NCBI GenBank assembly: GCA_946811695.1
Contig: OX328125.1
Location: 36,007,751 to 36,071,750, forward strand
Length of the DNA: 64,000 nt
Source of the DNA: Gonocerus acuteangulatus
Taxonomy: Eukaryota > Arthropoda > Insecta > Hemiptera > Coreidae
Reading direction: 5' to 3'
The position numbers were made by a program, and so were the translations under genes. Below are positions 1 to 12,200 of this stretch, piece after piece. Below the pieces are notes generated by a model. It searched no databases, was not told where the DNA came from, and saw only the letters and a program-made list of their open reading frames with translations. How positions within the stretch are numbered: the stretch's first letter is position 1; the number at the start of each line of letters is the position of its first letter.

Positions 1-179
1 TGTATTTCAGAAAACCTCACTCCTTCCAATAACATACTCAATACAAAATTTATAAACATTACCAAAAACAAACATTGAAAATAACATTTTTGGCGTCAAA
101 AATATTATTTTTGACAAAGAAGCAATAAAAAAAATAAACTTGTACAAAGCCAAAAGATCATTCGTAGGATCACTCAGCC

Positions 180-330
180 TATAATGGCTTTAGTACTTTC
201 AGAGTTGAAAATCAGGCATCATACTGACTGCACTATCTCCCTAGTGTGCAGTATGGTCAGGAATCAGATACCTCCACTGTATCTGCCCCTTCGAGCCCTC
301 TTGGTTTGTTACGTGATTGATTTTTTTAAA
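180..330 (+). repeat. SINE-C 3' portion
   Basis: Contains ctatctccctagtgtgcag, caggaatcagatacctcca, ctgccccttcgagccctctt and gttacgtgattgattttttt, matching the 3' half of the other copies. Confidence 0.6.
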
Positions 331-820
331 TTATAGAATAACTAAAGAAAGCAAAAGGGGGGGGGAACTAGCCTAATCAATCATAAAAAAATAAAATATA
401 ACAATCGTTGTCAATCACATGGTGCTTTATCTCAAGAAGCAAAACTAAACATGAAATATATACTGGTAAAAGCTAAGACTTTACATGATCTATGATTCAT
501 GAATAACGTACTCTTTCTTGACAGTAAGTATTTTCGAAATTCAAAGATTTATCTCATAGAAAAGAGAAGTAAGTACACAATTTTCAAGGTTATAGGTAAG
601 TACACAATTTTATACTAAAGTGTAATAAGAGACATGATACTTTAACCACATGATCAGATAATTGCCTTTTTGAATTCATCAAAATGTTTTAAGATCGGAA
701 ATATTGTTTAAAACTTTTAACAGCAAACCTAAAAACTGAAAAAGAAAATGAGATTCGTCACTATGTGATATAGACGATGTAATAACCTTTTAATTAAAGA
801 TATTAAGAAAAAAATGTTAC

Positions 821-3800
821 CTGTCAAAACAAGCAGTATTCATAGTTTCTATACGAAGAAAAAGAATTTCAGTTGCTTGAGCAAGTACCTGAAAAACGAA
901 GAACCCCAAATAATTCAATCATGAAAAATTGTTAGTATATTAAATTGAAGTGAACTATTCGTTTGAATATGCTCACCTGAGGCATAGTACTGGGCTGAAG
1001 TTTGCTAAGTTCGATAAGAAGAGATCCATAGAATATCTCCAAGTACCTTGGCTGCGGTAGATTGAATAATTCAGAAAATATAACTTCAACAATGCAATAC
1101 TCAAGAGGCACTTTGTTTTTGTACGGAAAAGCCAACAAATTAGCGGCACTGTAAGTAAAATAAGAAACAAATTTTTAATACAAAATCTTGAATACATTAT
1201 CATTAAATAAATCTGAAAACATTTATATTTATAAAAGAAGAGTAAAAAATATTACCATTCCTTTCTTTCCAAATGATACATTTCTATAATTTGATGGAGA
1301 TGTTCTTCGATTAAAAACCTCTCAATTGAATGCGCTCCAGGTAACACAGGGCCATTCTAAAAATAATGAGGAAAATTTGCAGAATTAGAATATTGAGGTA
1401 TAAAACAATTTTTGTAGATAAAAAAATATTTTTTTTTTTTTTTGGACATATATGGCGCAGGTCAAAAGAATAGTACTCCTTTTTCATATGTACTACTTTA
1501 TTGTTGGCATGCCCTACATGTTTCGTGGCCTTTATGCCACCTCCTCAGGGGCCATTAAATCCCCATGTGTGGTCAGCTCGCCACCCATATTACGAATGAA
1601 TATCGTAGTTGTAATATGGGTGGCATAAAGGCCACGAAACATGTAGGGCATGCCAACAATAAAGTAGCACAAATGAAAAAGGAGTACTATTCTTTTGACC
1701 TGCGCCATATATATAAAAAAAATAAACATACGTAATTAATGGTCAAAAATACGTGGAATAGAAAAAAAATAATGTAAACAAATCATTTTACTTCAAATCA
1801 AAAGGTACTGGATAGGTAGAAAAATATAAGCTTTCTGATTTCTTGCAAAATCATTCAGATTTCATTTTTCAAAGAGGTAACATCATTTCATCCTCTGTTC
1901 TTAATTAGGGATGCCAAAATCTGCCATATGCTAAATAACAAATGTTTTTTTATGTGGCAGAAAACATTGTAAAGAAGGTATTTCATTTGGTGGTTTTAAA
2001 TTATATTTAGTGGTTTTGTTAAATCAAATGAAAATTATAATGTATTGTTCTATGCACTAGACACACTGATGATAGAGCTGTGTCTCTGAAATCTAAAACC
2101 ATTGCTTTAATATGAGGAGCTCTCAACTGCTGGATGAGTCAGCGTTACATGGGGCTTGTCTTTCTTCCGACTTGTACACGAATTAATGGTATAAAGGGCC
2201 CAGTCGCTTTCCACTGCTGGAGCATTCAATGGAACAGAAAGGGTTAAGGGTAGATTTGGTGACTTTAAACGGGTTTATTCTATGAAATTTACAGACAAAA
2301 CCTTTATTTTATTTATGTAGATATGTTTCAGAGGAATATAGAAAATTGTAGAAGGAACAGAATGTAATAAAACATATAGAAAAAGTATTCACCCAAACTT
2401 ACCTCTGGGCAATCAGTATAGTCAAACATCCTGAAAATTACTGTAGGTTTAGGGTAGATATAGTCATCATGATGCGGAGGAGGAAGTATATTCGGTAGGT
2501 TGTGCTGAAGCGCTTCACTAAGTATGCTATCAAAAGCAAGGTAAGGCTTTGGATTGTGCTTCTCTACCCAATTGTCTTGTTTCAGTTTACGGATTTGTTC
2601 CCAAAGGCAATCTAAGTACTGGAAAATATGTTCACATAATTAATAATTATTAGAAAATAATGTCAATTACAATATAGAGAGAAAAAATGTATCCTTTAAA
2701 TAAAATAATAGTTTCCCTTCAAAGAACAATGCAAAATAAAAATATGTATTAATCAAAGTTTCATTTACACAAATCGATATGATTTTAACCCTATGAGACA
2801 ATCTGGGAGTTCTGACAAGAAATGTCAACATTTCAAGTTCATTTGAACTTGTTGGTCACTCTTCCTCTGGTTGAGTAGGAAAAGGAGTGAGTTATTTCCA
2901 CTTAATGAGTTTTTTAAAGTTGCCTACTGTCAATTTCCATCCAATTGTTGCCATTTAAGCACCTACAATCAGTTTTGTTAGCACGGTTCCTCCATCCCTC
3001 CATAGGGAGGAAACCCGCTTATAAGGTTTACCTCATGACTCAATCCGGAAGTGCCGACACAAAAATTTCAAGATAAATATCTTGGCTACTAGCTGTATTG
3101 ACGACACTTCTAAACCAACAGATGTAAATACTGAATATTTGTGCCATGATCTATGAGGGGCAGTACATTTATCGCAAATTTCAACAAATCCAGAACTGTC
3201 GTATACATATCCATGACATAAATGTCATATTTCTGTCAATATGTAAACTTGCAAGAGAATATCTATCGGACACCTGACATATTTATCCTGCGAGAAGTGT
3301 CAGATGTAAACGCACCCTAACGTTCATTTAATGGTATACATATCGGTTTTATAAAGTCTTTCGGAATTGAATTATGATTATGGTTAATTTTAATTTTTAG
3401 AATTTCTTTATATGGTGTCATATTGTTACATTTTTTTAAAGTAATGGATTTTTTTTCTATATATTGGCTTCCATCATTCACTAAGGTAGTCAAGCTGTTT
3501 GGTAGTTCAAAGTTTTGTCTAAATCTCCATTCAGTTGGTAAGTGTTTAATAGTTAATGTTGTGTTGCAGTATTTGCACTTTGGTACGTTCTGTTTATAAG
3601 ATATGAATGAGTGAGATGTGAGTGGCCTATTTTCAATCTATATTTAAATGAGATATTACATATAAAATGTTGTACCTCTTCTTGTGTATGTGGAACATCA
3701 ATAGTCCAAACACGAAGTGCTGGGACATGCTTTTTACTACGTTTGTTCAGAAGGACACCAATCGTCGTTAATAACATATCTAATTGTTGTTCTTTTTTTT

Positions 3801-5775
3801 CATAAAGCTCACGTCCAACCCAGGGAAGACAAGACAGTACAGCATATATGTACCATGACCTCCTAACCTATAAAAAAAAATTTAAAATTAAATTTGAAAA
3901 AGAGTAAAAATATATATTCAAGAAATATAAACATCTTAAAACTGTTACTTACATCAGGTACATTATCTTCTTTGGCAGCATCAAGCATATTGTCTAATAA
4001 CTGGAGTAATGAATTTGCATCAATTACATGTGAGTTGACAAGGTCCGCAAAAAATCTAAGAGCGTATCTAGCTGGATCCCAACTGCATGATTTCAGTGCA
4101 TCTTTGAAGATACGAACCATATTTTCTACAAACTAAAAAATAAAATTAAAGCTACTTGTCACTTTTGTACCTTAAGAGAAATTTTATAATAAGCACATTA
4201 TTTTGTAACATACTTCTCCTCCAAAATTAAAGTTCTTTGCATTCAGTAAGCCGACTAATGTAGAATAAATAGTACATTTTTCAGGCATTTTCACAGCACA
4301 ATAAGTAAGAAGCCTGAGGAACTTTGAGCGGAAATTTGGAAGATGAGCTTCCAAAACGCTGGCGAGCCCCTCCAAGTTGCTTTCCAATGATGAGGTGCTC
4401 TGAAATGGCATTAGAATTAATATTTATTTTGCTTCATTAAAAACAATGTTTATTGAGCATATAATTTATCAAAATTTGTTCTTTTTGATAGTTTAATATA
4501 TTTTTGTTTGTTTGTTACTTCTTTGAATAATTACTTCTATGGTCATATATTCTTATTTTAAGTCCTGTAACTGCCTAATGAAGGATCATAGGGCTGAAAT
4601 AAAGCTGTTCAAACGATAATTTTTAAAAACCAAATCAAAATTTCAATAGTTGACCTCCTTCCCCCAACAAAAGGTTTCTTATAAAAAAAAAAAAAAAAAT
4701 AGATTTATTTGAATTGATTTATTTAGATGAAAAAGATTGATTTGATTTGGATTTATTTTGAAGAGAAGTAGACTCTTAATAATTATTTGCATCAAATCTA
4801 TCAATAAAATATCTTTAGTTATAATCATAGCAATGGTCAATTTTGAATTATGAGTGAAACAAAGCAATATAAAACATATTTACTAAATAAAATAAAATAA
4901 ATAATCTTATTTATAAACGTAGTAATGTCAAGATTCAGAAGAAACTGGTTTTATCAAGTGTTATAGAAGATATTGTTTCTTCAAAAATAACAGTTTCCTG
5001 CCCAAATATATCAGAGTGCTACAAACACAGAATACTTATTTATCTTATGTATCTCTGTTTATTTGGTTAAAAAGGTTTTCATATTAATTTGGAAATTGCT
5101 GAGAAAGGACATTTTGATGAGTTTTAAATGTGAGATTAGTAAAAAATTAATCGTAATGACATTTTAAATGTATAGAATTATAATTTTAGATTTGGATGTA
5201 AATTGGGTGAAATTATTTTTGAAAGATTGATATTTGTCTGTTCGGCATACCGAAGGAATCTACTAAAATTGATTCCGCAAGGGCAGTTAGTAAGGTATAT
5301 AATACTGAGTGTTGGATACACTAAAAATTAGATCCTTATATTTGTGTTACCATTTTTCCCCACAGGATAGGAGTGATATCTGTCTTTTATTTTCAAGGAA
5401 AGCCAGGGTTTGAACACCACTGGCACGGATGGGATTTAGAAAGTAACAATGATTTACGATTGAGCCAAAGTTTCGAGTAACAACAAAAAACTTGTCACAC
5501 TCAAAACATAGTAAAAATTCTCAGGATAAAAATGTATTAAAAAGTTGCTACATACCTTTTCTCCAACTTGAAGAATAAGGGATTCCAAATGATCTTCAAG
5601 TTCTTGAGAGTCTGAAACTCTTCTCTTCTTTCTATATCCCCTGTCTTCATAAAATAGAAAACCAAATGTTTGTAAACAATAAACATACTGAATCCAGTAA
5701 AGATTAAACATTTAATATTAATAAGTTTTTATTACCATATCCGTCATCATCATCATAAGGCCTTCTTCGACTCAT
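821..5775 (-). CDS. NCBP1: Nuclear cap-binding protein subunit 1 (CBP80), 5' nine exons
   Basis: Large subunit of the nuclear cap-binding complex. With NCBP2/CBP20 it binds the m7G cap of RNA polymerase II transcripts and supports splicing, export and 3' processing. Exons read on the minus strand: 5736-5775, 5556-5644, 4214-4399, 3953-4132, 3676-3867, 2403-2618, 1256-1356, 977-1148 and 821-888. Phases agree across every junction and give about 415 residues, roughly half of the ~790 usual for the family; the C-terminal half lies off the left edge. The start [13 protein letters not shown] is the typical arginine/acid-rich N-terminus of CBP80. The next exons contain the basic stretch RKKRR, then a helical MIF4G-type region with family-like segments such as [24 protein letters not shown] and [14 protein letters not shown]. 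The acceptor of exon 2 is weak, so its first residues are less certain. Intron 7, between the exons at 2403 and 1256, holds a large hairpin element. Identification is from remembered family similarity. Confidence 0.95.
1449..1712. repeat. Intronic foldback hairpin element (NCBP1 intron 7)
   Basis: The arms at about 1449-1540 and 1620-1712 are near-perfect inverted copies of ~92 bp, beginning TATATGGCGCAGGTC and ending with its complement; I see two or three mismatches (tcatatgtactac against tcatttgtgctac). The ~80-bp spacer has its own smaller inverted repeat (CCACCCATATTAC ... GTAATATGGGTGG). No coding capacity. It is likely a foldback/MITE-type transposon; transcribed with NCBP1 it would form a long RNA hairpin. 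Confidence 0.85.
2978..3075 (+). repeat. Fragment of the GGTTCCTCC hairpin repeat
   Basis: Contains tagcacggttcctccatccc, catagggaggaaacccgctt, ataagg, then catgactcaatccggaagtg and ccgacacaaaaattt. The first two blocks form a stem-loop. Matches the start of the repeats at 59570 and 63420. Confidence 0.65.
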
Positions 5776-7359
5776 CTTGCTTCAAAATAAAATAAACCTA
5801 CTATCTAGCGCACCTAATCAATACAAACAAACACCTGGGCAAAAGCGGCACGTCTACTGGTCAATACATTCCAAAGATTGAAAATACCAAATATAATTGT
5901 GACATAAGCTATTTATACTTCCTAACAAAAATTAAATTATAATTCGGTTAGGTTCTCCTTATGCAGAAATATTATTTTGAAATATTATCAAAATTTTACA
6001 CTTTCATAACGAGTAACCTATAACTGTCCAACATTCGGAATTGTTCAAGCACTGTTATAATGTCATTAAATAAATCCAATTTTAACGATTGTATTCATCA
6101 CCAAAAGAATTAATTAGTCACAAATTTGAAATGTGCTTTTGAATATTTGCAACATAATTGAAATGTATTTATTTATTTGGTAATAATAATACGGGGGGAC
6201 TGGCGAGTAGGGAATACTTCAATCCTGGATGGATTTTATTTAATTAAAAGTTAGACTGTGTGTTAAATAAAAGTCATATGGAACTGAGTGCAATAAACTT
6301 TCTGGGAGGAATTAAAGGAAACTAAAAAGAATGATTAACAAGTGTAAATTTTGAATATGCTAGAGGCAGTGCTGCAAACGTCTACTTTAAATAGGGTTTG
6401 TCTTAAATTGCATTTTTTTCATACGATTTGCTTTCTTTTGTTTTTAGGTTTTTTTTACAAAATAATATTTGAAGGGGTAGCTGCAAAAAGGAGGTAGCTT
6501 CATCCTATCGCTGCTTGGAGAGTTAAGCACTACTGGCGCTAAAAAAAAAACTCTTGTGTTTGGCAGTAATAGGATGCTGTTTCAATCTTTTATTCCAACG
6601 ATGCTCGAGAGAATGTGGCGATTGTAACGGTACATTTTTCAATCAAAATAAATAGTGACTCAAATTTCAACAATTTGTTATGTGATGTGGTCATTGCATC
6701 GGAAGGTTTGCCTACGTTCCTTTAGGCAGTACTTATTTTTAGGCTCTTGAAAAAGCATCAGAAGATGAGACCATGCAGAACCACGTTTAAAATAATTGAC
6801 GCTTATGATCATTTGGAATTTTATTCATTGACCTGCCTACACAAGAAACATTGATCATATTTTCTGTTTGTAAAACGAATAATTTTATTTTTGTTCGAAT
6901 AATAATACATTATATTTATTTTTACATATTTTTCCGAGACGTAACATATTCCTTCATTCTTCTTCATATTCCAATATTTTGCGACAAGAAAAAAGGTAGG
7001 TCCAAGAATGATACAGCTACCACCGTCACCTGCATATTTTTTAAACCAAAATATTGTTCTACTAACAATATTTTTGCATAATTTAAAATTTGAATTTACT
7101 GGTTTCCCAAAAACTAGAAAAATTAGAAATAAATACACGGGAAACTGAAATGTCCTTCACAAATTCAAATTATGTATTAACAATTCAAGTTTACAGATGC
7201 AGGATGGAATTTTAAATATTCATATTTATAATATTTAATTCGATGAAGAATTGGTGAATGTGAAATATTTTTCCCACTTTTGCTTTTCCAAAGGTGAGCT
7301 GAAGATCTTTAGTAAACATATGACATAAAATTACTCCAGGATAAATACATTTTTACAAG
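5776..7359. other. Intergenic: NCBP1 upstream region
   Basis: AT-rich sequence between the divergent NCBP1 start and the small plus-strand ORF. It presumably holds the NCBP1 promoter. I see no convincing coding exon, tRNA or defined repeat; open frames at 6821-7138 are low-complexity and have no recognisable domain. Confidence 0.5.
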
Positions 7360-7548
7360 ATGAGTTTAATTTTTGGATTTTCAACAAGAGGCTTGACTTG
7401 GCGTGGTTTACATGCCCCAATCATTCTTACAGCAAGCAAAACAGCTACTCTGGTTCGCCAACGTGGAAAAGACGATCAGCTGCCTGAAAAAATTATAAAA
7501 CTTTTAACCAAAGACAAAAGATATTTTTGGCTAAAAAAAGGAGGATAA
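7360..7548 (+). CDS. Small unrecognised ORF (62 aa), possibly frameshifted
   Basis: The frame opens at ATG 7360 and reads MSLIFGFSTRGLTWRGL..., ending in KRYFWLKKGG and a stop at 7546-7548. The N-terminus is basic and aromatic and lacks early acidic residues, which would suit a mitochondrial targeting peptide; this is inference. The stop comes just after a seven-A run near 7534-7540. In the frame reached by losing one A, coding-like sequence continues (KEDKNLEHWWRDQVASS, then ALLASLWRTRWGMRKATGR) to a stop at 7652-7654, giving about 98 residues. That part is rich in Trp and Arg and free of stops, so a one-base indel (assembly error or a decayed gene) is plausible. I do not recognise the family. 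It lies between the divergent start of NCBP1 and the 3' end of the HAUS7-like gene, and an inverted-repeat element begins 82 bp beyond the extended stop. Confidence 0.4.
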   Translation: MSLIFGFSTRGLTWRGLHAPIILTASKTATLVRQRGKDDQLPEKIIKLLTKDKRYFWLKKGG

Positions 7549-7735
7549 GAATCTTGAACATTGGTGGAGAGACCAAGTAGCCTCGTCTACAGCTGCTCTG
7601 CTGGCAAGCCTCTGGAGGACCCGGTGGGGCATGAGGAAGGCCACTGGTCGCTAGACTTGCGCTCCTCTAAATTAAAGACGCTGCCGGCGTACAGTGGGGC
7701 CAAACAAACGACTTTTCGTGTTTCAAAAAAGGGTA

Positions 7736-8228
7736 CAGTCTCTAAATCTTAACCGATTTCAATGCATTTTTTTTTTAAACAACTTTGTCAGGGCAGATTA
7801 TCGTCTTTTGTTTCCCCTGAATATTAAATTAGGTGTAAATAATTCACGAACTTTTACAATTGAACATAAAATAATATTTTATTTTTCATCTAACTCAAAA
7901 AATCAAAATATATTTTCAAATCATTCAAAACTAATACTATTTCAATTAACCTCATTATTGAATTAAGATAAATTTACGTTTTGAAGATGTGCCACTCATT
8001 TTTTCCAAGTCTAATCAGGTTGTGAATGTTTAATTTCAACGATATCTGTGTTGATATTAAGTTAGATGAAAAATAAAATATTATTTTATATTCAATTGTA
8101 AAAGTTCGTGAATTATTTATACGTAATTTAATAAACAGGGAAAACAAAAATCTGGCCAGACAAAGTTGTTCTAAATTTTATTATTAAAAAAAATAAATGC
8201 ATTGAAATTGGTTAAGATTTAGAGACTG
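7736..8228. mobile_element. TA-flanked inverted-repeat MITE (mariner-type)
   Basis: The ends CAGTCTCTAAATCTTAACC and GGTTAAGATTTAGAGACTG are perfect inverted repeats bordered by TA on both sides (7734-7735, 8229-8230), the target duplication of Tc1/mariner elements. Inner sequence is also largely inverted (TTCAATTGTA.. with TTTTACAATTGAA and the AATAATATTTTATTTTTCAT block). There is no transposase; non-autonomous. A second repeat beginning gcatgggcatata abuts the right end. Confidence 0.8.
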
Positions 8229-8230
8229 TA

Positions 8231-8760
8231 GCATGGGCATATATAAGGGGGGGGGCTGAGGGGGATGCAGCCCCCCCCCCCCGCGAAACGCGAAATTGTG
8301 TTTTGGTGAAAACATTTCATGTAGAAAAAGTCTATAAGAACGAAAACTACTTGACACCATGTCTACTTGGTGTCCAGAGGACCTTAAAACTTACCATTTT
8401 GCATTAAACTATTTAAAATGTTCCCTACACCTCAAATGACCAGTGGCAGCTAAAGGGGAGGGCTTGGGGGGCTTAGCCTCCCAAAATAAAAATTCACAAT
8501 CTTTTTTGATAAAAGTTAGAAAAATAAATTGTTTAGGCAAATTAATAATAATAAGTCCTAATTAATGTATGTTCTTAGTTTATCAAATATTGCCTTAATG
8601 ATTTCCAGGTGCCTGGTTATAAAAATTTCATTCTACACCCCCAGGCACAGCAGTAAGCCCATACTAAATTAGCCCCACCCAGAAATGTTTGTCTAGAGCC
8701 ACCCAGCCTGCCCAGTCAGTGCTCCCAGCCTCCCCTCCCCCGAAATTATTTTCTATATAG
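8231..8760. repeat. Degenerate CATGGGCGTA-family element
   Basis: Starts catgggcatatataagg with a long G run and a C run, like the start of the better-defined copies at 38476 and 55366, and contains gaaattattttctatatag near 8744-8760, their usual 3' end. The right end is altered and no target duplication could be defined. Confidence 0.5.
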
Positions 8761-9263
8761 GCTAGTGGGCTTATTTTCTATATAAGGACAGTGTTCTTTG
8801 AATGTAGATTTAGTCATGGTTTGGTCATGTGGCATCTTAATAAAACTACATTTTTTTTATAAGAAAATGCATTTTATTTTTCCTGATGTTTTAGCTTGAA
8901 ATTCATGTCTTCATCAGGCTGATGAGATTTCTTCACGTTTGTAATAATTTCTTACAAAAAAATGATTCTGTATATAAGAATTGAGAATTTTCATAGAAAA
9001 TTACAATACCATTTTAAATGGAATTAAAAAAATGTTTATGTTCCTATAAAATGAAATCGCGCTAAGTAAAAGAGAAAGGTTTGATAAACTAAACATTAAG
9101 AAAGAAAATTTTAATTCACTTTTATTTTCATTAATCAAAGTAGTAATTAAATCTGATCTTAGAGGCTATGAAATTGAATTATTTACACAATAAGATGTGA
9201 ATTTATTCCTCTTGGTTTAACGGAGTTGACAAAATTATTAACCTAACTATAATTTTGGTTTGC

Positions 9264-12200
9264 CTAACGTACCTTGAACTCTTCAAAGGATTGGGGATTT
9301 GTTTGAGGTGTTGTAGAAGACTTTTTCATTTCATGTACCCTGTAATGCCACTGGGAATGATTGTGGTGGGGTTTCCCGTCAAGGGTTATAGGTGTTGCAG
9401 AATCCTGAAATCATATCATGACTGAAAATATCTTTTATTGTAGGACAAATACTTTGTAGGAAAGGAATCTAAAATATAATACAGGAGGCACTAGGAGTAA
9501 CATCCTTTTTCCATTTACCATCTCGAGATTGTTATAATGTTCCGAGATATTAATTGTAAAACTGAAGTGTATGCATTCAATTATGTTGTTACAGTTCAAG
9601 TCCTTCGCTCTCTCACTTGCTCCCTCACTCATTCATTATCTCTATCTCTAGTCCCTTCCTCCCTCTCTCTCAACTAAGAATTATTTCAGCATTTAATAAA
9701 GTCCAGAAAGTAATCAACTCAATACTTTTTTTAAAAAATTATTATTATAGGTGGTCCAGCTCCCAAGGCCATTAGCATCGATTAAACCGAAAACTAATTC
9801 TAAACCTGCTGGGTGTTGATTCAATTTCCACTAGGGGTGATGGATTTTCTTTCAAAAAAAGAAAAGGCATCGGTTCTATCCTGGCTTGTAAAGGGTTATA
9901 ACTTGTAGAACACCCATCTCAAAAATCGTTGTAATCTATAAGTGGACATTTTATATTTCCCCCTCTATTTTATACAATGTAGAATGCAATCATAAAAAAT
10001 ATCAAAACAATTATTATAATGTAATATGTACATTTTTCATGTACAGCACATGTAGAAAATAAAATAAACTCCCTTCCTTAAGGGTTACTTAGGGGAAAAA
10101 ATAATTAAAAAATTTTAATAAATAATAAATAAATAATCCTAAATTATTTGTACAATTTCACAAATTCTTAAAAACAGACATTCATAAAATACTTAAGAAC
10201 TCATACTATTAGCTCTTATACTATAAATACACTCAAACATTTAGACTAAATAAATAAAAAGTATATACATAATTATATTTTGCTATATATCTTTATTTCT
10301 TTTAAATACTTTAAGGCTTTCTTTATAAAAGTGTCATATTTGGATAACAGGCCATTAAGGGTATTCAATAGTCGGTGCCACCTCCTTGATTCCTGTACAG
10401 CTTGGCAGTCCTCCAAGTTGAGTTAACAAATATATGACGAAAGTTCAGATAAATACAAATGATGAATCGTGATTAATAAAGGATCAAGTTTCAGTTGAAT
10501 GTACATTTATTATCAGACAAATAAAGTCTTTTATAAGAATATTATAGTTACAACGTAAAAGAATCAATGTTTCATTTATTTTTTTCTTATCCATATGAAG
10601 AAGGCATTTTTTTTTAATACATTAGATACAGGGGACCTGTCATTTACCCTTCTGAGTAATTTCATCAGATAGGTTTTGATGAATTGGTAACATGTACAAT
10701 TATCTCCTGTCTCCTAATTACTCTGAATTTAGAAGTTGTACATTGTAAAGCTTGTTCCCGCCTAAGAGATGACAGTGGCTATAGTCAGGACATGGACATT
10801 GTAAATACTGGTATTTTTACAAACGATTATGAATAGTCCTTCAACATTCCTACAAGAAATTAAGTTTTATTACACAAAAAGTTATGTCATGTAACGATGC
10901 AATTATAATAACTCTGTAAGAAATAAAGTTTGTTTTCAAAAAATTGATTCAATTTTCATTTTAAGTCGTCAATAATTCTCATTTCATTTGTGAAAGTAAT
11001 ATAATAAAACTATAAATAACTTGTAATTAATAATGTAACTACCAATGAAGAATAGATCTTTTATAAATACCTATATTGTTCATAAAATTTATTGTAATAT
11101 TTTTACAGTAAAAGTCTATTTTTCTTTTGAAAGCAAAATCTTTGTGAATTTAAGACAGTCAAGACTTGGCCCCTGTAGCAGGAGGTTCCTTCCTACAGCT
11201 AGAGTGTAAATTTAGAGTATTTTCAGCTCCTGAAGAGGCCTCCGAGAGGAATTATGGGCCCCTGTCCAAATAACTTCAGGGGCCCCTTAACCCCTCCCCT
11301 TTTTAACATTACCAAAAACTATTACTGGAATTATTTAAAACTGACATTTCTCTGAAGACAAAATTAAATTCATTTGTAATTGAAGGGAGTGTAAAATGTA
11401 CGTATTGTCTAAGGTATATTGTTACTTCCTGGGGCTAAACATTTTTGGACTGACAATATTTAAAAGCTAGTTTATATATTAGAAATAGAGAATTTAGAAA
11501 ATTATTCATTGGTTGTTCTCAATAATAATTATGTGAACTATACTTAGGTATATAATTTTTTTTTTTTTATTTATTTTTTTTTTCATGGCGCATCAACATC
11601 TGGGCCATTAGCGCCAACATCCAAGGTGCAGCCAGGAATTTTCTCAATGAGCCATTAGATGAAAAAATTCCTGCCGGTGGGAAATGAACCCACCATCTCC
11701 CGCATGAGAATCTAAGGGGTTAACCACTATAATTATTTTATTTCAAATTATAATACAAATAAAAAAAATTACACTGGGCCCCTCTGAGACCATGGGCCCC
11801 TGACCAATTGTCCACCATGCCCCCCTTAGCCGAGGCTCTGTCCATTGAACATGAAAATTAATGAGTCATAACGAGTCCATTGAAGTAATAAAAATGAGTC
11901 AATTGTAAATTTGTTTGATTTATTGAACTTCTGCCTATTCAATTATTGAGTGTGATAAATTGGGGACACAATTGCTTAGCTACAGTTGCAATATTGTAAA
12001 CTGACGTTTTATTTACAAACCTCAGCAATGATCTTTATCTTGGAAGGATCAAGATGTCCAAGTGGCGGAGAGCCTGGCATTACAAATATTCTTGGAATGA
12101 CATCATTTTCTCGAAACCATTCTTTCTGCAATCAAAATTCGTAATCACTTATTAACCTGTTGACATACAATGATGTCTGGGTGACCTTCATTTCATGTGT

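Noticed and set aside
1532..1729. 65-codon minus-strand frame in NCBP1 intron 7
   Set aside because: Lies wholly within the inverted-repeat element and has no family resemblance.
6821..7138. 105-codon minus-strand frame starting MYLFLIFLVFGKPV
   Set aside because: Low-complexity, no family resemblance, no splice or polyadenylation context; long frames by chance are common in AT-rich DNA with few C/G codons.
8861..8925. Possible final exon of the HAUS7-like gene (KSHQPDEDMNFKLKHQEK and a stop)
   Set aside because: The acceptor lacks a pyrimidine tract and the sequence resembles a recurring retroelement motif; the TAG at 9264 with an AATAAA downstream is simpler.
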